Below, piece after piece: positions 22,419-34,725 of a DNA stretch of 64,000 nucleotides. The stretch comes from Vermamoeba vermiformis. Taxonomy: Eukaryota > Tubulinea > Echinamoebida. Made by a program: the position numbers and the translations under genes. Position 1 is the first letter of the stretch; each line of letters opens with the position of its first letter. The DNA lies in NCBI GenBank assembly GCA_045837725.1, contig JBEWZL010000101.1, positions 372,001-436,000 of the forward strand, in the 5' to 3' direction. Under the pieces are notes generated by a model that saw only the letters and a program-made list of their open reading frames with translations, made no database searches and was not told where the DNA came from.

Positions 22419-24030
22419 ATGAAACGACGAACTGATCAACGGGAGACGGAAGACTCAGATCAAGAACTAAAAAAATCTAGATTGACCAATTTCCACGTAA
22501 GATCGCTCTTATAATATTTGCCATTCATATCATAATTTATAACAATTTTTGAAGGATTTTCTGATTGACGATATCATGAAAATTATTTTCTCGCTTCTGG
22601 ATGAGACTTCTCGAAGACACGTTCGTCTTGTCTGCACCAAATGGTTCAATCATATCAACTACTCGGTATTCAACATTGGAGCTATTCTGCCATCAGAGAT
22701 TGAAGAAGTGGTTCGAGTGTTTGGTCGATACAACCAACAGATCGAGCTTCACTTCAAACAAAAGAGCCCCGTGCTACGTAAACCAAGACAAAAAGAAGAG
22801 TATCAACGAGTTGAAGAGCTGTCAAAGCTGACGAACTTGTCTGCGCTAACCATGGACGGCTTTTACTATCATCAGTATCTGGCTTTTACGAATTTAACAT
22901 CGCTAAAGAGTTCCACAATTGGCGATCCGACGATGAAAACCCTCACAAAGTTAAAGAAAGTAGTGGCGGACGATATTTATTGCGATAGCACTGTGAATTT
23001 GGCTCAATTAGAAGAATTGTCGCTTACTGGCCAGTGCAACTTTGGCGGCAGAATTATTGCTCGAGCATTGAATGTCAAACACTTGACATTACTCAAAACA
23101 GACTACCCTAATTATTTAGGAGCAGGCGATACTTATTGCAAAGAAGATTTTAGACTATTGACGAAGCTTGAATCATTGACGGTGGATGACATGCCGATCG
23201 CGTGGGATCAGCTGTCAACAACTTTGACACGTGTCATCGTAATGTCCAGGCAGGAATGGAGTGGCACCCAGCACGCTGTCTTTCAATCGACAAACTTGAC
23301 CAATCTTCGGCACTTATCTATTCAAAACAACCTTGATAACTTGGAGATTTTTCCTTATTTGGAAAGTCTGTCCTTGAAAAACTTCAATACCTTATGTCAA
23401 CAAATATCCTCTTTATCGCACTTGACATCATTGAAACTCAGTCAATTTCCTGTTTTAGATGCATCGATGGATTTAATCAGCGAATTGATTCAACTTTGCG
23501 AGCTTGAATTGAAACCCTCTCCCACTTACCTAAAGGCATTCGATATGCAATATTTCCAAGAATTAACGAATTTGACTTCATTAGAAATGCCATTGACAGT
23601 CAGGCCGAGAAATATTGACACTTTGACACGATTGACAAGGCTTCAGACATTAACTCTCAAACTTGAAGACAACAAAACAGATTTTCTGTACACGCTGACA
23701 AATCTTACAAGACTAGATATACAATATGACGAGTCAAGTATTCCCTTAAACTTAAAGTCATTGACGAAGCTTCATGAACTTTCCACGGAAACGGAGAATA
23801 CTTTCACTGGCTTTGACACCTTGGCAGCGCTAACAAAGCTCATATTTCAGCAAAAAATCAAAGACAGTGACAGCCATTGGCATAATATATCAAAGTTGAC
23901 AAATCTTATTGAATACATCGAAGTCGGTGGGTTCGTTTCCCAAACGGATCCAGATCGGCTGACACAACTGATAGTTTTCAAGCACTTGACAAGATTAACA
24001 ACCGCTCTGTATTGTACGGCAAGACCTTAA
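22419..24030 (+). CDS. F-box/LRR protein, tandem paralogue A
   Basis: Exon 1 (22419-22496) encodes a short charged leader (MKRRTDQRETEDSDQELKKS). Exon 2 (22555-24030) starts with the F-box (DFLIDDIMKIIFSLLDETSR, then RHVRLVCTKWFNHINYSVFN) and continues with LRRs of the LTNLxxL type. The protein has about 518 residues. Through the F-box and into the next 30 codons it is nearly identical in DNA to the gene at 25276; beyond that the LRRs diverge strongly. It ends about 70 residues earlier than that paralogue, so its C-terminal repeats are shortened. A TGACACGTGTCA palindrome lies in coding sequence at 23225. Confidence 0.87.
23225..23236. repeat. Palindrome TGACACGTGTCA (copy 2)
   Basis: Exact 12-bp copy inside the LRR-coding exon, where it encodes part of LTRV. 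Confidence 0.85.
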
Positions 24031-24049
24031 GATAAAGTTTAGTTAATAG

Positions 24050-25086
24050 TTAGTTATTAAGAAAATTTTGGACACTTACGACACGATGAGTTGTCGGTGT
24101 CAGAGCCGAGACTGCATTTGTTAGTTTTCGACCAATGACGCAGAACATATCCAAGCCCGCCGTTGCCTCGCGTTCTACTTCCACGAATTCATTCAGGGAT
24201 TTATCCCAGACTTGCAAACCTAGCCGAAAGTCAGTACTAAAGAAAATGCCAAAAATTTGGATCTAGTTTACCTGACACATCGCTGCACAATATCAAGCTA
24301 AATAGATTAGAGTCTTCATGAACGCGACAATGTGCATAATGGCCAGTTTTAATGGGCGCTTCTTCGTCATGCAAAACAGATCTAACTTGCGTCGAGCCCC
24401 AATTTTTTAAATATTCATTTTCGCTACTATCAGTTGCAACATCATCATATTGAATAGGCAAATAGTGTATAATTGATATCACTGATTTTGTTTGTCCGTG
24501 TTTTCTAATCATTTGATCTATCTCGGTAAATAATTTCTCGTCGGAATTGTCGGATCCGCTGATTTTTGCTGCGTCGAATATCAACGCTAGCACTCTAATA
24601 GATAAATTGCGTAATATATCCTGAGCATTGCGATATAAAACTTTAAACTCGTCAGAAAATGGCAGTGACTCTACATCCGCCGGAAGTAACTTTAAAACGT
24701 AGTAAATTATTATTTAATGCATTATAGCTTATAAAATAATTATATTACGTACTCGTAGAAATTCTCTGACGTTTCTATCCGTAAAATATCCGCAACGAAA
24801 ATTGGTCACATTGTATTGGCGTTTCTAAAGTATAAAGGGGTCATTAAATAGCATTATAATTATATTTAACGTATATTTAACGTACAGTAACGGTATCAAG
24901 CATAAAGAATGACCGTCCGGCTTGTAAAAAATTCTGCAGTGTTGTGGATTCGTCGGGTGTCAATGCCAACGTGGCGTAACCTTATTGCATTTTAATATGC
25001 GCTATCTAACATTTTTGATGCATTTTTTAGCGTAAAATACCTTTTTCAACAAAATCTTTGGCGATCGGGCTGGTTGTGCGGTCCAT
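24050..25086 (-). CDS. 2-oxoglutarate/Fe(II)-dependent oxygenase, isopenicillin-N-synthase-like, short C-terminus
   Basis: Five exons (25086-25041, 24980-24886, 24824-24753, 24689-24272, 24219-24050) give about 266 residues. The metal site is recognisable: HED within CRVHEDSNLF supplies the HxD pair. GLQVWDK, joined across the last intron, is the usual strand after it, and TTHRVV supplies the distal His. The substrate is unknown; the family includes oxidases of small metabolites and hydroxylases. The protein ends only about ten residues after HRV, where family members normally continue for 40-60 residues to the 2-oxoglutarate-binding Arg. A possible donor (GTAAGT) directly after HRV hints at another exon, but the neighbour's stop is just 20 bp away. 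Confidence 0.72.
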
Positions 25087-25275
25087 CTGCAGAGTTTGCG
25101 AGCCGAAGCAATAGTCCGTATATTATAACATGCCAACAATATATCCTATAATCCTTCTTGTGCACTATAAAGCGAAGGAAATCGCGCAAATGGTAAACAA
25201 CACGAAAATACAAACTTTTTGTTGAACATTAGTTGCATCAATTATGTCTACGAGTCATACATAACATTTAGTCAA

Positions 25276-27058
25276 ATGAAACGAAGGCAGAGCCACATTT
25301 TAGAAGCTTCACCCGAAGCTGATCGACCAAACAAAAAGTTAAAAACCAGTGATCAATCAAATTTCCAGGTAATAATTAGTTTTATCAATTCTCATATTTG
25401 ATTTACCATATTTAATATTTTTGAAGGATTTTCTGATCGATGACATCGTGAAAATTATTTTCTCATTTCTGGATGAGACTTCTCGAAGACACGTTCGTCT
25501 TGTCTGCACCAAATGGTTCAATCATATCAACTACTCGGTGTTCAATATTGGAGCTATTCTGCCATCAGAGATTGAAGAAGTGGTTCGAGTGTTTGGTCGA
25601 TACAACAAGCAGATCGCGCTTCACTTTAAACAAGAAAGCCCAGCTTTTTTTGGCATGAATAGCAGCGAACCATTATTACCAACAAGAGACCAGTCAACAA
25701 TAGAGCCATTATCAAAATTAACCAATTTAGTGGCATTATCAATACCTCACTTTAATGACGCGTTTTTCGTGTTGACTAATCTCACCGCGCTCAAAAGTCT
25801 GAACAGAATTCAATGCAGCACACTACAAACATTCACAAAATTAAAGAATTTGACAATAGGCTTTATTGACGGTGATTTATCGACCAATTTACCGCAACTA
25901 GAGGAACTGTCAATTACGCAGAGCGGAACTAATGGTGCACGACTTGCGGAAGTAGCTCCGAAACTGAAACACGTGACGCTATTAAACTGTGCTTATGAAA
26001 CGAAACTTCCAAGAGATAACTGTACCTTGCCTTCGCTAGAGTCATTATACGTGGACAAATCATGGGGCTCATTCGGTGACTTACCTGCTTTGACACGTGT
26101 CACAATTGAATTTGACAGTTTAAGCTTTGCGCGCCATCGAGTGGGACATTTAACGAACCTTAGACATTTAAATATTGGAGACAATATCAAAGTGGCAAAT
26201 TTTCCTTATTTGGAAACTTTATCATTGTTCTGTAGAAAACCGAAGCACGTTCAACAGCTGACCCAACTTCAACACTTAACATCATTGTGTCTATTCTATG
26301 GCACTCTTTCACTAAGTGAGTTGCACGTCCTTAGCAAATTGACTAGTGTTCGTAATCTGGAACTTCAACCGACATGGTATAATAGCAATGGAGCAATGGA
26401 TCTGGCCTTCATTAGTGCTCTAACGAACTTAACTTCATTCAAAATAACACTCCCAAGATATGTGAGTGGCACTGATAGCTTGAAATATCTAACAGCGTTG
26501 AAAGAGCTGGAGTTTGAAAGTCTTGGCAGAATTGTCGACGGATTCGTTGACAGCTTAACAAACTTGACAAAGCTAGATTTACGATTATGGCAAACACCTA
26601 ACTATACACATAATTTGGGTAATTTAACGAACCTAATTGAACTTTCGTTAAAGACCTACAACCTGGATCGAACACTCAGCAATAATTACAGCGGATTCGA
26701 AAATTTGACGCAGCTAACGAGACTCACTTTTGGTAGTATTGTTGACGATACGCATTTGAATAGTATTTCAACGCTGACTAAGCTCAAAGAATATGCTGAA
26801 GATGCTGGATTTGACACAAGGACGGATCGTGATCGACTTTCACGATTGACAGCTTTCAAACATTTAACTAAACTCGTCACTGGATCAATTCTGGATATTA
26901 ATTATGATTATATCACCTCATTAACGAAGCTGCAAATACTGAAATTATTCGGAGTTGATAACAAACTTTATTCCAAATTGACACTATCTTTGCCGTTTAT
27001 AGCGCAACAAGATAATACTCCGCTCAGTTACTTGGTTGAAACGTCTAATAAATATTAA
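25276..27058 (+). CDS. F-box/LRR protein, tandem paralogue B
   Basis: Exon 1 (25276-25368) encodes the leader MKRRQSHILEASPEADRPNK. Exon 2 (25427-27058) encodes the F-box (DFLIDDIVKIIFSFLDETSR) and about 17 LRRs, for about 575 residues. The N-terminal region is almost the same as in the gene at 22419, while the LRR ligand-binding part differs, as expected of receptors diversifying under selection. It is probably part of an SCF ligase. It carries an exact TGACACGTGTCA at 26091 in a position equivalent to the one in paralogue A. Confidence 0.88.
26091..26102. repeat. Palindrome TGACACGTGTCA (copy 3)
   Basis: Exact copy in the LRR exon of paralogue B, encoding LTRV as in paralogue A, so these two copies are probably related by gene duplication. 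Confidence 0.85.
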
Positions 27059-27281
27059 TAGTGCTTCTATTTTCAACGGAATAAAATCTGACTTAAAATA
27101 TAACGCTTGTTCGCTCGGATTTTACTCTGTCGTATTGATTGATTAAGATTAAATTTATGAGCATAACAATAAACTATGATGAATTTATGTTTATGTTAGT
27201 CTAGTTACTGGAGCAACTTCTAGATCTAGAAAATAATTTACTTGCGGGCAAAACACGAAGGGATCCTTGACTTCATCGTGT

Positions 27282-30200
27282 TTATTGGATACTAGGACTT
27301 ATGCTAGTAGGTTCTTTCCGACACATTTTAATTTGATCAACAATTTGGCTCGCCGATGGTCGTTTTTTTGGATCTTGTTTGCAACAGTCCATAAGAAGCT
27401 GCCGCAACTTTGTATCTTTAAACTTTTCATTAATTTTCTTAACACGTTTATCTTCGCTACTGCTCGGTAATAATGGCTCTCCGGTAAGCATTTCAAAGAG
27501 CACAACGCCGAACCTGACCAAAAAAAATTCTGAGAATTTTTTCGTTGATGAAATATTTAACTTACGAATATATATCACATTTCTCGTCGTATGGGTCTTG
27601 GCTTAATACTTCAGGGGCCATATAATTGAACGTTCCGATAACATTAACAGTTTTCTTTTCGAGTTCTTTAGCTGTTCCAAAGTCCGCAATTTTTGCTCGT
27701 CGGCCATTATAGAGCTAAATAATGAATTAATAAAAATAAAAATAAATAATTTTGCATAGAAAATATGTTACCAGAATATTTCCGGTTTTGATGTCTCGGT
27801 GAATAACTTTCGGCATCCTTGAGTGCAGGTACATCAAGCCCTTAGCGACATCAAGAGCGATCTGCATTGAATCTGGTATTGACAACGTTGATTTTTTCTT
27901 CAAAAAATCTTCGAGAGAACCGTCCTTTAAGTACTCCATGACTAAAACCACGTCCGCTGTGTTTGGATCAATTGAAACTCCGTACGACACAACGATATGC
28001 TTGTGACGAAGCCGCCTAAAAATCAAGTTAAAATGCTGTTTGACATTTTGACACTTTATGGGAGAAGTTTGAGCGGCGTGAAAAATATTATGACACTTTG
28101 ACACGTGTCACTTTTTTTGCTGGAGTTTCACTTACGTAAGAGCCTCTGCTTCCTCCGCGAATATTGTAATGTTAGACATTTCACTTCCGTCTTTCATTTT
28201 TTTCAGCGCTACGTTTTGTCCGAGCCATTTGCCTTTGTACACTTGGCTGAAACTTCCCGCACCAAGTGCCATCTTGCGATCAATTGTGATCTGCTCGAAA
28301 GGAATTCCTTTAAACTTGTTAATTGGTGTATGATTAATATAAGTTATTTATAGTGTTCTTACCTGATTGGCTATTAACGACATTTCTCACGACGTTATGT
28401 AGCAAAGAATTAAGTTGTTGTTTTAACGCTGCATTTTCTTGCTCGTATTGAGCGATTTTAGTCTCCAAACTGTTCCATTTCAAAAGACTTAGCGACTGTG
28501 CTGTAATGAATTTGTTGTTTGCGGAGCTCGCGAATTGCATTCTTGACACGTGACACACGACATCGATGCGCCAGTATTGTTCGACAATGATGAGATTTAG
28601 GCACGGCATTTGCGCCGCACTTGTGTTTGCAATAATATTCATCTTTTTGATCTTTTTCATGAATTCAAAGTGCAGTAGTTGATCGGCTTTGAGACTGGTC
28701 ATGCCAAGTGTCAAAATGTCAAATGTGACGAAGATATTTTTCTCTTTCAAGATCTTCGATTGGAATAACTTCAACTGAGTTTCTAATTCTAGCTTTGTTA
28801 AGACTTTTGGATCGCATTCAACAGGCACTCCTTGCGTGATAAATTGACCTGAATCTCGCAACGCCAGATCTATATCTTCAATGGATAAGACATATGCTTC
28901 TTTCGCTTTTGATATAATGAATGCATCACTCAAAAGTTTTTCGATATCTGCAGGAGCGAGATCTCGGTCACGAATTCCTGACTTGCGCTCTCCGGCTAAT
29001 TCTTTTCTGCAACCTAAACGAAATTGTTACTTTTGACACTGTTGACACTTTGACACTATAAACAGATTTGAACTATTTCAGTGAGCCAAAAAATGAGGCC
29101 TAAAGTACGCACCAGCAAGTCGCTCGGCAAGTTTTTTAACGCTTTCTGCAGTCAGATTATGTTCGTAACTTTGTAGCAGCAAAAGCAGCATGTAATTGAT
29201 CATAGACGGCGATGAAATCTTCGGCCAGGCAATACGAGCGAATTTTTGTTCTTTAGAATTGTCAAGTACGATATTTGAAGTTGCTGTAGAAACATAAAAT
29301 CAACTAGTTAGAAAATAATTATCAACTACTACTGAAATTAAATTCGTACCTAGAACTATAATAGAGCCGGGAGTAATATTGAATTCATTAATGAGCCTGA
29401 AAAATTCCCGAATGCTTTTCTGTTGTCTCGGATCATCGTGCTGAATGAACATTTTTTCCACGTCTTCGATTAAAATTGTTATTTCTACGCCTTCTTTTTC
29501 GTGAGCAATTTTCGCGAAATTAAATAAAACTTTTGGATTCAGTCCCTATAGAAACATAAAGGACGGTCAAAAACTTTGACACCTGTCATTCAGAGTGTCA
29601 ACACCATTTACCTTGTTATCAGGATGAAAATCAGCAGGTGATAGAGCTATGTAAGGCCGGTCCATATTTTGCACTGTTAATGGCGTCAGTTTAATAAACT
29701 TAAAAAAAAAATCGACTTCCGTCGAAGCGTACTTAAAAGTTTAATAGCCATACTTCCCTAATAAAAATATTAGAATATATAGTTAAATTTTGTAGTGTAT
29801 ATACGTACTGGTCTGTATAATAAGACACTAGTTGGATATCGACCCTCGTTAAATCCACCTTCGAACCAGGCAGACAACATCATCGCATTTACATCGGCGA
29901 TTAATCCTTCAGCTCGCGCATTTTCCTGCGTAAACATATTTGCAATGACTAATTCTTCTTTGGAAGTAACGCATCGGAGTAACTTTTCTTGTAATGCAAA
30001 TTGAGTCACCGTGTCTTTCATGAAAACTGACTGACAGTATCCTGCGTACACTTCTGGCGCTATTTTTTTCGAGGAATAATTAAATAGCTGTTCTTTGATT
30101 GTATTTTGTTTTTCTATCCTTGCTGCATCTGATTGCGAGAGTTTGTCGAGATCGAATTTAATCAGTGCATTTGTTTCGATTGAAAGAGCCTTCATTATTT

Positions 30201-31011
30201 TTGCTCCATCTGAATTTAACTGATTTGCTACAAATAAACGATTAATCTCGATGCTAATCACCATAAAAATAGCTAAAAATTGCGTAACGAAATTTCGAAA
30301 TTTTCAAATCGTTTGTAATCGCCTAACCTACCTGTAAGATTCAATTTCGATAATGAGGGATTCATTTGTAATGCTTGGGCGATATATTTAATGCCATCAA
30401 GGTCTATTTCATTCGCTTCAAAAAATTAGTTAGTCTAATTTCATAAGGAGTGCGTACTTACAACTTAAATCCAAGCTAGTCAATGTAATATTGTGTTCTA
30501 ATGCTTTAAAAATTGCTCGAATGCCTTCTGATCCAATTAGATTGCCTTTCGGTTTTATGTTAGAATTGGATCGGCTGTTACATGTTCTATCTTACCACTT
30601 AAATTCAGCTCCGTTAATGTATTATTTTTTTCTAAGCACTCTGCTATTATTATAGCGCCCTCAGCTCCGAATCTCTTTGCTTTATCGGTGATTATTCCGC
30701 TCAGATCTAATTTGGTCACGGATGTTGAATTACTTTCGAGAAGTTCTGAAAGCTTTCTTAGAACGGCTAAATCTATATCAATTGGTCCAAGTTCACATAT
30801 TGCCAGCTCTGTAAGGCTCTTATTACTGACAAGATACTGTTCGAAATGTTGGATGTCGGTTGTGGTTCTTATTTTACCTGCAATATATTTTTTAAAATAA
30901 ATAACATGGTTGTATAAGATGTTTCTTACGAGATAGATTCAACTTTGATGCTGCCGGATCTTGCAAAAATGGCCGAAGGCTGCGGGAGCCTCCTATTAAG
31001 TTCTGGGACAT
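27282..31011 (-). CDS. LRR - degenerate AAA+ - coiled coil - TKL protein kinase
   Basis: Thirteen exons on one strand join in frame to 950 residues: 31011-30930, 30877-30596, 30545-30462, 30415-30332, 30227-29809, 29698-29612, 29545-29350, 29283-29113, 29013-28363, 28307-28136, 28015-27772, 27714-27566, 27513-27282. Residues 1-180 are RNI-type LRRs (GSEGIRAIFKALEHN). An AAA+-like module follows (YIALSPADF, Walker-B-like ITILIEDVE, sensor-1-like VLATSN), with both Walker motifs degenerate. A lid-like region and a coiled coil lead into a kinase with intact motifs: LGAGSFSQVYKG, VALKKMK, HRDIKTGN, DFGTA, APE. The plan resembles NLR immune receptors with a kinase output. Separate adjacent genes are unlikely, because every junction keeps frame and no start or stop intervenes. 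Confidence 0.8.
28099..28110. repeat. Palindrome TGACACGTGTCA (copy 4)
   Basis: Exact copy in a kinase-gene intron, directly preceded by a TGACACTT half-site at 28091. Confidence 0.9.
29577..29588. repeat. Near-copy TGACACCTGTCA
   Basis: One mismatch from the palindrome, in another intron of the same gene, followed by GAGTGTCAA. Confidence 0.75.
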
Positions 31012-31464
31012 GGAAATGTAGTCAAACTGAAATAACTATTATTATTACATTTAATTACTAAATAACGAGATAAATGGTTTTGAAGCGAACGGATTTACAG
31101 TAATTCAATTTTTAAAATTAGCGTTGCTGTTTGCAGTATTGCTGAAATGAGCAATTAAATACCTGGATACTGTTTCGTATTATAGGAACTATTGCAAAAT
31201 TAAATGGCCAGCTTTGACATTACCTTCTAACTTAGAGCTCGATCTAGCCTTCCGCAAAGTGCTTAGTGCGGGCAGTGCTCGAACTATGTAATAATGATAT
31301 CAAAGATAAAAATTTATCCATGGCTGTGTGAGAGCTCTTGTCTAGTCTATGACAGGCGATAAAATCTCCGAAAGTGGTATTTTTAGCCACAGATCAGCAC
31401 ACGTGTCGGCAAAAATCGCCTAGTTAATAATAAGATTAAATTTTATTAGTAATACAAAATTGTT
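31012..31464. other. Intergenic spacer upstream of the LRR-kinase gene
   Basis: About 450 bp between the LRR-kinase start and the stop of the NmrA-like gene, both on the minus strand. It should contain the kinase gene's promoter. No gene is seen. Confidence 0.5.
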
Positions 31465-32509
31465 TTATTTGTTCTGCTGTACTAATTGAGCAAGGTACTC
31501 GCTGACAGAGATCGGCTTAATGTGAGCGTAGAACGGGTCAGTTAAGTTATCGAGCGGGCTTAACGCCGCACCGTTAGTCTTCAAAATGAATTTTTGAGCT
31601 CCGAGCGAGAATTTTAACATAGCGTTGTCGGTGGCTTGGATTTGTTGATCGAGTGACTCAAGCGTGGGCACGTTCTTCTTCCATTCGGAGCCTAAGTAAA
31701 ACATATTAATAACTGAGCATAATATGCCTAGTGGAAATCCCTCAAAGAAATATTGTGCGTACAAAATTGGATCCGCTTGGATCACGCATGTTTCAAGACT
31801 TACCGGTCAATTTCTCGAGTTGAGCAACGACATCATTCCATTTAAAAGTCTCGGCACCGAGTCTGACTGTCTTGTTCTTAGTATTAGGGTTCAACAGGAT
31901 CTCAGGCACGAGTCGGGCAATGTCGTCAGTGTGAATGGCTGTCATGACTGCGTCGCCGTACAAATTGATTGATTGCTCTTTAACGTTGACGCCAGCGAAT
32001 GGGCTGAACAAGTTGTCCATAAACGGGTTATTAACGACGAAAGTGTAGTCCAAGCCGAGCTTGTGGATCTGCTCTTGGGCGGCCTTCTTCAAATCCCAAG
32101 TCACGGTCTGACCCTTTGGCATAGCCTCGGTGTCGTTACCAAATTCAGAGGGAATAATGCGTTTGACCTTCGAGTAAGCCGAGGCCTCGATAAGATTGGG
32201 CTGCAATCCAAGAGCTTCTTTGCCGACGACTGAAATGACGACATCTACTCCTTGAGTAGCCTACAAAATCGTCAATAATTATGAAAATATTTTTAAATTT
32301 GTACATACCTTCTTGAGAGACTCTACATCGCTAAGATCGCCTTCCACGATTTTGGCTCCCTTGGATTTGAACTCGTCTGTTTTTGGGCTTGGTTTTCTAG
32401 CTAGTACAAGAACTTCAAATTCCTTCTTTGCCAAAAATGCGTCAGTAATTTTAGCTCCGAGGAAGCCAGTAGCTCCGGCAATTAAAACTGTTTTGAGTTG
32501 GGTTGACAT
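31465..32509 (-). CDS. NmrA-like / isoflavone-reductase-like NAD(P)-binding protein
   Basis: Three exons (32509-32309, 32260-31804, 31691-31465) give 294 residues, the normal length for the atypical SDR group that includes isoflavone and pinoresinol reductases. The dinucleotide motif GATGFLGAKI is at residues 11-20. VVISVVG, IPSEFGND, VVNNPFMDNLF and HTDDIARLV are typical downstream blocks. It probably reduces a small metabolite or acts as a redox sensor like NmrA; substrate unknown. The start at 32509 is the first ATG before the nucleotide-binding strand. Confidence 0.9.
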
Positions 32510-32864
32510 CTGATCGGATCTTGTCTTAGATTCGTTTCTGTTTCTGTTGTGTTGTAATGTGTATGACCACGTTAAATAATATAATGAACTGCCGTGAAAA
32601 TTTTTATGGTTAGTGCTTTGTAATCGTTGAGAACATTCTGTGCGGGACCGAATATTCTCACCAGGGCTAGGAGACAACGGGATCCTAAAAAGGAAACTTC
32701 TCGGGCGAAAGTTACGAGCACCAGATATTTCCAGTACATTCGCAGCGATGAGAACCATCTGGAGGAAACCGATAACAAAAATAGTTCTATTTATTTACCT
32801 TGTCAGATTCGAATCTCCAAAAACTCGATCCAACCCTCTGTTGAGCTTAAAGTCTAGAATCTAG
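32510..32864. other. Intergenic, NmrA-like gene promoter side
   Basis: About 355 bp between the NmrA-like start and the stop of the triosephosphate isomerase gene. Only short overlapping frames are present. No gene or RNA is seen. Confidence 0.5.
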
Positions 32865-34563
<1,699 letters not shown>

Positions 34564-34725
34564 ATTTAATTGTTATTTAATTGAGATGTTGTGTTGGTCT
34601 AAAATTCGGAGTGAAATTCATGAAAGACGAAAAAAAATCAATAAACGGACCTAGAGCAAACAAAAAGATATTTTGTAATTGTAGAATAGAACTTGTACAT
34701 ATTGTGAATAGTCATTACGTGCACG

